Shown: piece by piece, positions 51,225 to 60,534 of the stretch | How the letters are laid out: every line of letters begins with the position of its first letter | Position numbering within the stretch: position 1 is the stretch's first letter | Assembly: GCF_005405285.1 (NCBI RefSeq) | Contig: NZ_BJDT01000002.1 | Location: forward strand, 1-64,000 | Length of the DNA: 64,000 nt | Direction: 5' to 3' | From: Weissella sagaensis | GTDB taxonomy: Bacteria; Bacillota; Bacilli; Lactobacillales; Lactobacillaceae | Translations under genes and position numbers: made by a program | Notes under the pieces: model-generated | What the model saw: the letters and a program-made list of their open reading frames with translations, nothing else | Told to the model about the DNA's origin: nothing | Databases searched by the model: none

Positions 51225-52670
51225 ATGAACGATAAGTTATCAACACAAGCAGGACAACCTTGGGCCAATAATCAACATAGTTTAACGGCTGGACAACGTG
51301 GCCCTGTCTTAATGCAAGACTATCAATTGCTAGAAAAATTAGCACATTTTGATCGTGAACGTATACCCGAACGCGTAGTTCATGCTAAGGGGGCTGGTGC
51401 CAAAGGTGTCTTTAAATTGACCCATGATATGAGTCAATTTACCAAAGCAAATTTGTTCAATGGGGAAAACAAAGAAACACCTCTCGCTGTTCGCTTCTCC
51501 TCAGTTGCGGGTGAATCTGGTTATCCTGACACAATTCGTGATGTTCACGGCTTTTCTATTAAATTTTATACAGAAGAAGGTAATTACGACATTGTTGGTA
51601 ACAATACACCTATCTTCTTTATTAATGACCCACTAAAGTTTCCAGACTTTATTCACTCACAAAAGCGTGACCCACGAACGCATAAACGTGACGTCAATAT
51701 GCAATTTGATTTTTGGGCACATTCCCCAGAATCAATTCACCAAGTTACCTATCTAATGGGTGATCGTGGTAACCCAGCTAGTTTGCGCACGATGAATGGT
51801 TACGGTAGTCACACTTATAAGTGGGTAAACGCTGATGGTGAACAATTCTGGGTAAAGTATCACTTTATCAGCAACCAAGGTGTCTCAAATATGTCCAATG
51901 AACTCGCTGCTAAATTAGCTAGCGAAGACACTGATTACCTACAAAACGAAATGTTCAACGCCATTGAAGATGGTGATTACCCTTCATGGACTCTTTCAGT
52001 TCAAATCATCCCATATCAAGAAGGTCTAGATTATAAATATGATATTTTTGATGTGACAAAGACAGTGTCTCATAAGGATTATCCGCTTCACGAAGTTGGT
52101 GTCATGACATTAACTGCCAATCCTGACAACTATTTTGAAGACGTCGAAGAAATTGCTTTTTCACCTGCTAATTTAGTACCCGGTATCGAAGCTTCAATGG
52201 ATAAGTTACTACAAGGTCGTTTGTTCTCATACAAAGACGCACAACGTTATCGTTTGGGTGCTAACTATGAACAATTAAAGGCTAACCGTCCACGTAACGA
52301 AGTTCATAACTATGCTCGTGATGGATTTATGGCACAAGGCCAGGATGCTAGTGTTAATTACGAGCCAAATACACAAAGTGGACCAACTGAAGATCCCCAT
52401 GCATCAATTACAGGTGACATGTTCCAAGGCATGACTGGTGCCTATGAACCATATGATACGGATTATTATTCTGCTGCTGGCCGTTTATATAACTTAATGT
52501 CTGAAGACGAAAAGCAACGTTTAGTAGACACATTTAAGAGCAATTTGGGTACCATTGATAGTCTTGAAAATAAGCAATTAATGGTCCAACAAACGGCCCG
52601 TGCTGATATGGATTATGGTAAGCGTGTTGCTGAGGCAATCGGTGTTAATATCGATGATGTAGAAATTTAG
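51225..52670 (+). CDS. katA: Haem catalase (clade 3)
   Basis: Splits hydrogen peroxide using haem b. 481 residues, the small-subunit size. Distal His is in ERVVHAKGAGAKG (near residue 52), Asn in NNTPIFFINDP (near 125), and the proximal Tyr in LFSYKDAQRYRLG (near 335). Most lactic acid bacteria cannot make haem, so activity probably depends on haem from the medium. 5' flank 51012-51224 is AT-rich with GGGGG before the ATG; no clear regulator site is seen. Confidence 0.96.
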   Translation: MNDKLSTQAGQPWANNQHSLTAGQRGPVLMQDYQLLEKLAHFDRERIPERVVHAKGAGAKGVFKLTHDMSQFTKANLFNGENKETPLAVRFSSVAGESGYPDTIRDVHGFSIKFYTEEGNYDIVGNNTPIFFINDPLKFPDFIHSQKRDPRTHKRDVNMQFDFWAHSPESIHQVTYLMGDRGNPASLRTMNGYGSHTYKWVNADGEQFWVKYHFISNQGVSNMSNELAAKLASEDTDYLQNEMFNAIEDGDYPSWTLSVQIIPYQEGLDYKYDIFDVTKTVSHKDYPLHEVGVMTLTANPDNYFEDVEEIAFSPANLVPGIEASMDKLLQGRLFSYKDAQRYRLGANYEQLKANRPRNEVHNYARDGFMAQGQDASVNYEPNTQSGPTEDPHASITGDMFQGMTGAYEPYDTDYYSAAGRLYNLMSEDEKQRLVDTFKSNLGTIDSLENKQLMVQQTARADMDYGKRVAEAIGVNIDDVEI

Positions 52671-52694
52671 AAATTAGTATAATACCATGTTGCC

Positions 52695-52732
52695 AAAAAC
52701 GGACACACTTATCAAAAAGTATGTCCGTTTTT
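52695..52732. terminator. Bidirectional terminator between katA and the TetR gene
   Basis: AAAAACGGACA pairs with TGTCCGTTTTT with an inner ACTT/AAGT stem; it serves the two convergent genes. Confidence 0.88.
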
Positions 52733-52739
52733 ATTGTAA

Positions 52740-53384
52740 TTAATTTTTTCGAATGGCTCGTTGCGTAATCGTCGTTATTTTTTTGATAACTATTTCCGGT
52801 TCCTCCTGAGGCAATTTTAATTTATACTGTCCAAGGAAATGCGTTATAAATTGTCCAAGCACTAACTTAACAATATCACTAGGGACAATTTGCGGATCAA
52901 TATCATCCGTTACATCTAGTAAGTGCTGAATCCGTTTGAAGCCGGGTGTCAGCTTAGGCAGTAACGTCTGTTTTAAATCATCACCAAATTTTTCATCGAC
53001 TAATATCTGATTTAATAAGATAATACTAACTTGATAATTATCAATTAAAAAATAGTAACGATCACGTACAACATATGCAATCAAATCATCAATTGTCGTT
53101 GCATGTTCTTGCACATGATTAATGAATTGTTCACCAAAATTTGGCAACAATTGTTTCATCAATGGCTGCAAGATTGAATTTAACAATATTTTTTTGGTTT
53201 TAAAGTGTTTAAAGATTGTTGCTTCACTCAAACCAGCTTCACGTGCAATCATAGCTGTTGAAGTCCCTTGATAGCCCTGCTCAGCAAGTAATTTTATCGT
53301 TGCTTTTAAAATTTCCCGTTTACCATTGGGCATATCGGCATGATCTAACCATTCATCAAAATTCTTTCCTACTACATCAGTCAT
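52740..53384 (-). CDS. TetR-family repressor of the adjacent ABC exporter
   Basis: 214 residues: N-terminal helix-turn-helix (TSTAMIAREAGLSEATIFKHF, about 41-61) and a helical ligand domain. Last gene of an ATPase-permease-repressor operon, four bases after the permease. A TetR-type palindrome stands upstream of the first gene, so self-repression relieved by a drug or membrane-active compound is likely. Confidence 0.88.
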   Translation of the reverse strand: MTDVVGKNFDEWLDHADMPNGKREILKATIKLLAEQGYQGTSTAMIAREAGLSEATIFKHFKTKKILLNSILQPLMKQLLPNFGEQFINHVQEHATTIDDLIAYVVRDRYYFLIDNYQVSIILLNQILVDEKFGDDLKQTLLPKLTPGFKRIQHLLDVTDDIDPQIVPSDIVKLVLGQFITHFLGQYKLKLPQEEPEIVIKKITTITQRAIRKN

Positions 53385-53388
53385 ATAA

Positions 53389-54492
53389 CTACACCTTTCG
53401 ATAACGTTTCAATCCAATTATATTACCAACAGACAAAATAACAATAAATACGACTAACGCCACCAAGTTACCCAAAATATTATTAAAATCGCCACCCTTT
53501 AAAATAACCGTATTTAATGCAGAAGCACCATACTTTAGTGGCAAAATTGATGCTAACCATTGTGCCCAAGTGCCCATTGCACTTAATGAAATAAGTCCTG
53601 AAAAGAATAATTGCGGAATAACAACAATTGGCATAAATTGCATCATCTGGAATTCCGATTTTGCAAATGTTGAAACAAAAATACCAAATGACAGTGCCAC
53701 TAACGCAATCAAAATCGTCGTCAACATCACTAACCAAATTGATCCGGCAACCTCAACATGTAACAAAGTTACTGAGAAACCAACAATTAACAAGGTTTGT
53801 ACAATTGCAACAATTCCATAGCTAATCAAATAAGCAAACACAATATCTGAACGTTTTACTGGTGTTGCTAGTAACCGATCTAATGTTCCCAAAGTACGTT
53901 CTTTCAACAATGCCATGCCGGAAATCAAAAAGACAAATAAGAAAATAAAGAAGCCAATCATAGTAGGCATCATCTTATCAAAAAATGTTGAATTCCCATC
54001 CCCATAATTATAACTATTGTGTATCGTGGGTGATGACATTGATGACTGAATAACTTGTCTACCAGCTGGCAACTTTTCTTGCATTGTTTTAACAGCTTTA
54101 GCAAGTTGTGTCATTTTATTTTTGGTTAAAGCACTTTGTAATGCTGCTTTCGTGACATTTGTTTTACCAACATCTGTATTAGCATAAGTAACATACAAGT
54201 CACCTGCTTTATTTTCAATAATTGCATCAACTTTTTCATCTGTTAATGCCTTTTTTGCAGTTGTATCATTCTTATACGTCTTAACGCTTACATGATTATT
54301 ATCATCTAACGTTGTTCGCACGACTCGTTCCACACCAACCGTACCAACTGTTGCATTGTTCGTTGTATTTACGTTGAACACATAAGATAACAAGGCTAAT
54401 ACAACTAATGGTGCAATAAAAATTAACGCTAGCGTTCTTTTATCACGTAATAATTCTTTTAGGACTCGTTTAGATATCGCTAATATACGCAT
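53389..54492 (-). CDS. ABC-2 type exporter permease
   Basis: 367 residues with an N-terminal helix (20-42), an extracytoplasmic domain of about 130 residues, and five C-terminal helices, the YhgE/ABC2-membrane-3 layout seen in drug and lipid exporters. ERTLGTLDRLLATPVKR is the coupling-loop signature. Its start overlaps the ATPase stop by one base. Confidence 0.88.
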   Translation of the reverse strand: MRILAISKRVLKELLRDKRTLALIFIAPLVVLALLSYVFNVNTTNNATVGTVGVERVVRTTLDDNNHVSVKTYKNDTTAKKALTDEKVDAIIENKAGDLYVTYANTDVGKTNVTKAALQSALTKNKMTQLAKAVKTMQEKLPAGRQVIQSSMSSPTIHNSYNYGDGNSTFFDKMMPTMIGFFIFLFVFLISGMALLKERTLGTLDRLLATPVKRSDIVFAYLISYGIVAIVQTLLIVGFSVTLLHVEVAGSIWLVMLTTILIALVALSFGIFVSTFAKSEFQMMQFMPIVVIPQLFFSGLISLSAMGTWAQWLASILPLKYGASALNTVILKGGDFNNILGNLVALVVFIVILSVGNIIGLKRYRKV

Positions 54493-55214
54493 TATTGTTC
54501 ACCTTCCGCTTTCAAAAATACAGCTTCGATTGAATCTACTTGATAAGCATCTTCCAATTCTTTAGGACTTTTATCAGCAATAATTTTACCGTCTAATAAT
54601 AAAACAACCCGATCCGTTAACTCCGCTTCATCCATTGCATGAGTGGTTACTAAAATAGTGCGCCCTGCTTCTTTAATGTGATATAACTCTCGCCAAATTT
54701 TTCTCTTTAAGCCTGGGTCAATACCAACCGTTGGTTCATCCAAAATAAGCAAATCCGGTTCTCCCAATAACGCAATCGCTAATGACAACCGTCGTTTCAT
54801 GCCTCCAGAATATCCACTAACTTTTTTAGCAAGATGCTCAGTTAATTCAACAACTTGTGATACATGTTGAATTTCATTTTTAATGACCGCTTTTTTTATA
54901 CCGTTCATTTGTGCAAAAAAGTATAAGTTTTCATAACCAGTTAACACGTCATACAATGCATCAGCTTGTGCCATATAACCAATATTATTTAGTAACTCAC
55001 GGTTTGGCATTTGCGTATTAAATACGAGTGCTTGACCCTCATTTGCTTTTTCCATGCCTAAAACAATTTTGATAATGGTTGATTTACCTGCTCCAGAAGG
55101 TCCAATCAATCCGACTATTTCCCCCTGCTGAACATTGAAATTGGCTTCTTTTAAAACTGGCTGGTTACCGAAATTCTTTTGTACATTGTTTAAACTAATA
55201 ATTGTCTTCCCCAT
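54492..55214 (-). CDS. ABC exporter ATPase subunit
   Basis: 240 residues with Walker A GPSGAGKST near 36, Q-loop YMAQ, signature SGGMKRR and Walker B LLILDEPTVGID. CcmA/drug-exporter type. First gene of the three-gene operon under the palindrome at 55249. The substrate is not shown by sequence. Confidence 0.92.
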   Translation of the reverse strand: MGKTIISLNNVQKNFGNQPVLKEANFNVQQGEIVGLIGPSGAGKSTIIKIVLGMEKANEGQALVFNTQMPNRELLNNIGYMAQADALYDVLTGYENLYFFAQMNGIKKAVIKNEIQHVSQVVELTEHLAKKVSGYSGGMKRRLSLAIALLGEPDLLILDEPTVGIDPGLKRKIWRELYHIKEAGRTILVTTHAMDEAELTDRVVLLLDGKIIADKSPKELEDAYQVDSIEAVFLKAEGEQ

Positions 55215-55248
55215 GCAAAATATCTCCTCAAATTATTACGTTTTCACA

Positions 55249-55272
55249 AAGTAAGTAATCACTCACTTACTT
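55249..55272. promoter_or_regulatory. TetR-type operator upstream of the ABC exporter operon
   Basis: AAGTAAGT (55249-55256) and ACTTACTT (55265-55272) are perfect inverted halves with an 8-base spacer, 35 bases before the first gene. The spacing fits TetR-family dimers. Confidence 0.7.
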
Positions 55273-55338
55273 ATTTGTCTAAAATTCTATCATTTAATTT
55301 TTATGTTGTAAACGGTATGTCTTGCATAAAAATAAAAA

Positions 55339-55375
55339 GAGTAAATACAGAAAATTTACATTTCCATATTTACTC
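55339..55375 (-). terminator. Terminator of corA
   Basis: GAGTAAATA (55339-55347) pairs with TATTTACTC (55367-55375), followed by a minus-strand T run, 12 bases after the stop. Confidence 0.7.
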
Positions 55376-55386
55376 TCAAATAAAAT

Positions 55387-56307
55387 TCATTTTCGCTTCT
55401 TAACTAGATACACAATAATAATAATTAAAATAGCCGTCATTATTATCGTCCCAAACCAAGCAAGATTGCCTTTTGCCAAAGGCAGATGCATATTCATCCC
55501 GTAGAAGCCCGAAATAATTGGTGGTACTGCCAGAATTAATGACCAAATTGTTAAAAAGCGCATTGTATCATTTAAAGTATTATTCAATAAATTATTATAC
55601 GTATTCGATAAACGGTCCACCAAGTCAGCTGTATCTTGCGTCATTTGCTGGCTTTGCTTTGTCTCAATCTCAACATCTGCAATCAGATTTCGTTCCTTAT
55701 CAGTTAAAACTAACTCATCCGTAGCATCATTTGCATTTATTTTTATCTGTTGAATCGCCATTGCATTATTATCGATTGCGGTCGTTAGGTGCACGAGCTG
55801 ATTACTCAATGAAGATAGCCCCTTAATCTGACGGTTACTTGGATTATTATGGAATTTTGTCAACGCTTCACGGAGTGTATTAATCTCATCAATTTGATCC
55901 ATATATTGATCATTTAATTGCCACAATAATTGTAATAACACAGTTAAAATGCTCAATGGCTTTGTCCCCATCTGGGCAAACAATTCATGTAATGTCTGAT
56001 TAACAATATTGGTATTCTCTGGGACTACCGAAATTAACGTTTCTTCTGTCAAAATAAAACTAACTGGTACAACTTGATATTCATTAAGTTGATCATCCTT
56101 CACGATAACTTGCCATATCAACATCGCCATTTTCGTTTGATCATTATATTCAAATCGTGAACGTTCTCTAGAATCACGCACATAAGATTCAAACTTACTT
56201 GTTAAATGAAATTTTGTTTTTAATTGCTGCATATCTTCATCTGTCGGATCAGTCACATCAATCCAATGCTGACCATTTAACACAACATGTTCTTGATACA
56301 TAAGCAT
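55387..56307 (-). CDS. corA: CorA-family magnesium transporter
   Basis: 306 residues: a cytoplasmic alpha/beta domain, a long helix, and two C-terminal membrane helices with the diagnostic YGMN motif (near residue 272) between them, then a basic tail. Forms a pentameric channel for Mg2+ and sometimes Co2+ or Ni2+. Last intact core gene before the degraded island. Confidence 0.92.
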   Translation of the reverse strand: MLMYQEHVVLNGQHWIDVTDPTDEDMQQLKTKFHLTSKFESYVRDSRERSRFEYNDQTKMAMLIWQVIVKDDQLNEYQVVPVSFILTEETLISVVPENTNIVNQTLHELFAQMGTKPLSILTVLLQLLWQLNDQYMDQIDEINTLREALTKFHNNPSNRQIKGLSSLSNQLVHLTTAIDNNAMAIQQIKINANDATDELVLTDKERNLIADVEIETKQSQQMTQDTADLVDRLSNTYNNLLNNTLNDTMRFLTIWSLILAVPPIISGFYGMNMHLPLAKGNLAWFGTIIMTAILIIIIVYLVKKRK

Positions 56308-56381
56308 TTATCCCCTTCTTTAACAACCTTGCATCTTTATTCAGGATGATCCACCTACTACTTCTCTACTGCCAGATTATT

Positions 56382-56725
56382 TTATACTTGTTCAGCCGTT
56401 AATCTAACTATATGACCAAATTGTTTCATCCTACACCTCAACATAACTATACCCGTTCCCACTTCCAGTAACATAGCGATTTCAAAACATTCATAAACAA
56501 TTTGAATACGATAGGCACTTGCTCTTCCGATTTCTAAAGCACCATCCGTGCACAATATGATAATATCAATTATTTTCCCAAAAATCTGGTATATTTCATC
56601 TTTATTTTGCTACCTAACCATTCTGTAATCGTTGGAACAACATACTGGTAAATCATATCGTATACTGCTGTATATTCATTATTTTTTTCTAATACCAAAT
56701 ATTTCTCAACAGCTTTATCCTGTCA
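56382..56725 (-). pseudogene. Frameshifted remnant, identity unknown
   Basis: No intact gene, but two coding-like pieces join if one base is added in an AAAA run near 56577. The upstream piece includes KYLVLEKNN and YQYVVPTITEWLG; the downstream one TDGALEIGRAS and YRIQIVYECFEIA, ending at TAA 56382. No start codon with a ribosome site is seen. I do not recognise the family. The rest of 56308-56861 shows nothing else. Confidence 0.35.
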
Positions 56726-56861
56726 CACTTAAAATATATACTTGATATTTCAATTCATACAAATATTTGAAAACTATTCTGTTGCTTTATGTAAGGCTAC
56801 TCTTGATGATTAAATTACCTTACTAAAATTAGTTAAGTAATACTTTCAGGAGGTGACTATT

Positions 56862-57505
56862 ATGTCACAAAAAATGCATTACTTTTTCATGAATACTATC
56901 ACCAATGGATGAAAATTTATAAAGAGGGAACTGTTCTTAAAATAACCTATGCTAAATATCAACAAACTTACAAACAATTAAAAAAGTTAGTACCAAATTT
57001 ATGATTAAGCGATTTAAATCAGCAAGTTTATCAGGACTTGTTAAATACTTATGCTGAGACCCATGAAAAACAAACGGTATTAGATGCTCTTGAAGAATGT
57101 CTTTTAACCATAGATGCAACAGGAAAAGTTGCTATCGAAGAAACTGTAACGCGACATCATAAAATTAAGTATTTCAATCAACAACAGCTAACAAAACTTC
57201 TGAATCAGCTTAACTTAGGTAAAGAACTTTCAATTGATTATTTTTTCCTATTAGTTGCAAAGACTGATCTTCGTTTTAACGAGGACTTAGGAATTACATC
57301 TGATGTCTTTGATTTATCACGATTAACCCTTTCTGTAAATAAAACACGGGACTATAAATCAACAAAAGTTTCAATCGCCTCAGTTACTCAACGACTCGGT
57401 CATTCAAACATGAATACAACACAAAGAACTTATTTACATGATACACAAGCATTAGAAAATGCCAATACTGATAAAATTATGCGTTACTTAAAAACGCTAA
57501 TGTGA
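56862..57505 (+). pseudogene. Tyrosine recombinase/integrase remnant (hsdS-associated type)
   Basis: A perfect Shine-Dalgarno AGGAGGTGA (56848-56856) precedes ATG 56862. The frame is lost after seven codons at a TTTTT run and resumes in another frame as FHEYYHQWMKIYKEG; a TGA at 57002 interrupts it. From 57038 the reading is open to 57505. Box I keeps its Arg (AKTDLRFNEDLG), and SIASVTQRLGHSNMNTT with its Tyr closes the protein. Between VNKTRDYKS and SIASV about 100 residues, including the HxxR motif, are deleted. It resembles integrases lying beside hsdS genes in lactobacilli, and an hsdS remnant is 100 bases away. It cannot be catalytic. Confidence 0.85.
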
Positions 57506-57605
57506 AATCAATAAACTATTACAAATAGTATTATTTAAGATCATGGATTTTCAAAAAAACATGATTTTTTTGAATCTATTTCCTAAGTCGGGTTAAAATA
57601 AAGCG

Positions 57606-57863
57606 TTAATGTAAAATTTCCTGAAAATTGAATAAACCAACAATCCACTGGTTAAAAGTTATTAGGTTATTTACATTGTCAAGTAGCTTTCCGATTTTCT
57701 CTTGCTCTTCTATAGATGACACACTAATCTCATATTTCTTTATGTCTGGAATGCCAAAGTTTGCTAAAATAGTCGACTCAGCATTACAAACATTTACTTC
57801 TTTTTTGAACTTTGGAGCCAAAAACGTTTTATTTAGAAAAAAGAGGGCAAAATTTTTATTCAT
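57606..57863 (-). pseudogene. hsdS: Type I restriction specificity subunit HsdS, 3' remnant
   Basis: 85 residues matching the end of an HsdS target-recognition half: STILANFGIPDIKKYE, then SSIEEQEKIGKLLDNVNNLI, the conserved turn into the central helix. A full HsdS has two such halves and about 400 residues, so most is missing. It could not specify a target alone. The integrase remnant lies convergently downstream, as in shuffling hsdS loci. Confidence 0.8.
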
Positions 57864-57954
57864 TCGAAAATGAATAGAATAAAAATGATAGTGATAGACA
57901 AAAGTCTAGCAACCCAATATTGATATTCGGATTTTGTGATAGTGCATGTTATAG

Positions 57955-58014
57955 TCATTGAGAAATTAAAAAGGTACCTACTCCGCTTATAATTGCTTTG
58001 ATGTTTTCATACAT
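57955..58014 (-). CDS. Very small hydrophobic peptide, possible type I toxin remnant
   Basis: 19 codons from ATG 58014 behind a strong GGGGGAA site: MYENIKAIISGVGTFLISQ. Size, strong ribosome site and the pattern of polar start followed by a hydrophobic stretch recall holin-like type I toxins of Firmicutes, which are usually 30-35 residues and end in a charged tail. The tail is absent in this frame, so it may be truncated. Low certainty. Confidence 0.35.
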   Translation of the reverse strand: MYENIKAIISGVGTFLISQ

Positions 58015-58065
58015 TGAATTCCCCCAATTTATTTACGCTAATATAGCGCCTAGTGTATCATTTAT

Positions 58066-58112
58066 CAAAAAAACAGCTCCGTTATCTAATCGCTAGATAA
58101 TGAATCCGTTTT
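58066..58112 (-). terminator. Terminator downstream of the reverse transcriptase gene
   Basis: TTATCTA (58082-58088) pairs with TAGATAA (58094-58100), extended outward by AAAAC/GTTTT, with seven T on the minus strand. It lies 225 bases after the reverse transcriptase stop; the gap 58113-58335 holds no convincing gene. Confidence 0.7.
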
Positions 58113-58335
58113 AATAGGGTTTTATAGGGGCAATTTATATAATAACGGCCTCTTATAATTATTCTTCAAATTCGTATAATTCATTGATTTTTTCAAGTGT
58201 TGATTTTATATTTGAATTGAAATAACTAACATTCAGTAATATATCGGTCTTAACACTTGCTCCTAACATAACCTATCTATGGTTTTGTGGCTTAATTTAT
58301 ACGGATAGGCCTTCAAAAGGTTACATAGTATTTAG

Positions 58336-60101
58336 CTAATTATTGTTTTTTAGTAGAAACTCTATTATACCAAGTTTATCCCACTGAATTTTGTTACCAT
58401 TATTTGAGATAAACAATTTTTTAATATCAGGACAAACCTTTCTTTCAGTTACTATCCAAAGTTTTGAGATAGGGAGCCACCATTTGGATTGAGAAATTGT
58501 TGCCCAGTATCCATCAGGGGACAAACTACTATTTGCTATATTAACAATTTCTGATTCAATGCGTTGATTGGTTTGTTTGCTGTTTTGCTTCAGCAGAACT
58601 GTTAAAACCAATACATTAAGGTCTGTTTGGTTTTTCTTTTTTTTGTACGCAGAAAATGCTTTAGATGTTTCTTTAGACGTACCTGCTTTACCCAAGGCAT
58701 AGAAGTACCATACTTCTAAATCTGTATCAGAAAAGCTCTCTTCAATATAATCTAATTCTGCAAAAAGAGTATTCCAAATTTTGTGTCTAATAATTGGTAT
58801 TGCAGTAGAAATAGCTGCAGAAATAACCTTGTAAATATGCATGGCTAGTACAGGTTTGACATATGTTACTTTTATTAAAAAAAGCATCAAAGATATCACA
58901 ACTTTATTGTTCTTAAATTTTATGTTTTTGTTTTTTAATTGTTTTTCAATTATTGATAAGATAGCTTTTGCAGTAGGTATATCGCTTTCTGCAAGTAGAT
59001 TAATAATAGTTTCTCTTAGGGTATTGTAATCTTCAAACAAAAACTGTTCTATATGTCCGTTTGTAAGAGTTTTTATTATAGGATAACGTTCTAAATGCGC
59101 TTGTTTTTGTATTTCAAAACCTTTATAGATTTGAAATTTGCTGTCATTAAAAGATAATTCATATTGCCTGAATAGTTTTATTAAATGGTGCTTTATTAAT
59201 TCCAAATCAGAATTTCTTTTGAAAAAAAAACGATAATCATCAACATAGCGAGTAAAGTTAATATCTAATTTTAATTTGTTGATTAACTTGAATATTTTTT
59301 ATCCAATGATAATTGAAACAATTCTGCGGATATTTTAGAGGAGATTGGCCCCTGTATTATCCCTTTTGTATGTGCATCATTTATTTTTTGATTGTACTCA
59401 TCCAACCAAAGTAGATAATGTTTAAACGTTTCAGAATCAGTAATCCTAATTTTAGACAATAAATGTGAATATATGTTTTCGAAAAATTTACTTAAATCCA
59501 TTTGCAAAACATATGGGTATGTTGACTCTATATTAAAACGCTGTAGTTTGCTTTCTTTAAAAAATCTGTTTGTTCCATCGTATCCTATAAAACCAACAGG
59601 TATATCGTCTTCAACTGTATCTTCGTCATATAACATAGATGAAAAAAGTCCGTCTCGACCAATTATGGGGGATTCAGAATGACTTGTTTTGCCATTTAAA
59701 CGTTCTTCAGTAGAGTACAATTTACTAAGCACTGAATTTGCAATAATGAGGGTGTTATATGTAAACATTAATGAATGCTTTATATTTGGTATCGCCATTG
59801 GTCTCCAAGAATCATTCATTTTTATCGTAAAAAACTTAATTGATTCAGCAGCCCAGTTATTTCCATAAATATATTCTGGAGGTTTAATTCCATTATTAAG
59901 TCTTTTAATTAATTTGGTTGATGACTCTATAGTAAAAAGTGTTTTTTGGGGATTATTCCGCAATTCTTTAATTAATTCATTAGAAGAATATTCAGTGATC
60001 AAATTATTAAGCAATGGAGGTAATTGCGTAGAAAACATACCATTCAATAGAGTATATGGATCAGAACTTTGTTCAAATAAATAAGTATCCATTATTTTCA
60101 C
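58336..60101 (-). CDS. Abi/DRT-like reverse transcriptase, split by a -1 frame change
   Basis: Two frames make one protein of about 588 residues. The first runs from GTG 60101 (or ATG 60092, better spaced from TTAGGA) to TAA 59283; the second from an A6 run at 59295-59300 to 58336. Motif A is QMDLSKFFENIYSHL (Asp near 202), matching the F-x-x-I-Y-x-H form of Abi and unknown-group reverse transcriptases. Motif B is IIQGPISSKIS (near 250). The active-site RYVDDYRFFF follows in the second frame, then about 250 mostly helical residues of unknown fold. Retron, group II intron and DGR partners are absent. Family and length (AbiK and AbiA are about 600) suggest phage defence. If no shift occurs, the protein stops before YVDD and is inactive. 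Confidence 0.75.
59294..59302 (-). other. Frame-change site in the reverse transcriptase gene
   Basis: In the coding strand GAT AAA AAA TAT leads to TCA AGT TAA. Slipping back one base after the second AAA gives ATA TTC AAG and continues through YVDD to the natural end. Six A allow one-tRNA slippage, though the classical X XXY YYZ pattern is not in frame. It could be a programmed shift, transcript slippage, a real deletion or a sequence error. Confidence 0.6.
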
Positions 60102-60132
60102 ATCCTAACATGGTTAAATTTTATTCTTACCC

Positions 60133-60156
60133 AAAAATGCCTGGTGGCATTTTTTT
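60133..60156. terminator. Terminator-like hairpin just upstream of the reverse transcriptase
   Basis: AAAAATGCC pairs with GGCATTTTT around TGGT, with seven T on the plus strand and five on the minus. It lies 32-55 bases before the reverse transcriptase start, leaving little room for a promoter between them, so it may shape transcription from upstream or end a short leader RNA. Confidence 0.7.
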
Positions 60157-60534
60157 AAATTATTAGCGTTGTTCAAAGTTGGTTTGTCGTGCTTATTTTG
60201 TTTAGAATTAATAGCTGTAAATTTTTCAATTTTCCTTTCAACAATTAATTGTACTTATTGTGATTGATCCAATAGTTTTTTGCATTGATTTTAATTGTTC
60301 ATCTGGAAACTTTCTTTGCGAAAGTCATTTGTGTCTTTATTTTCCGGTTTAGTTCATGACCATTAACAATTTTGATTCTGTTTTCAAAGCTTTTATAAGC
60401 AATTGATTTAAAATTTCCAAAAGTTTAATTGACTAGCTTCACACAATCAACAATACATCTTGGACACGTGGCATTGATGCTAATAACCGTGCTACTTTAA
60501 ATGACGTTACTGTTTTACCTGAAACGATTGTATG
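60157..60534. other. Non-coding stretch upstream of the reverse transcriptase
   Basis: No intact gene. A small hairpin ACTTTC/GAAAGT lies near 60311-60326. Near 60448-60540 a plus-strand piece reads as protein (TSWTRGIDANNRATLNDVTV and on to a TAA), a coding remnant of unknown origin. The join to the hsdR remnant is at about 60535. In some defence reverse transcriptases a template RNA lies next to the gene; nothing here proves it. Confidence 0.4.

Noticed and set aside
59294..59302. Canonical programmed -1 frameshift heptamer
   Set aside because: The zero-frame codons are GAT AAA AAA TAT, so X XXY YYZ is not satisfied, and no clear downstream stem was found. Kept only as possible single-site slippage.
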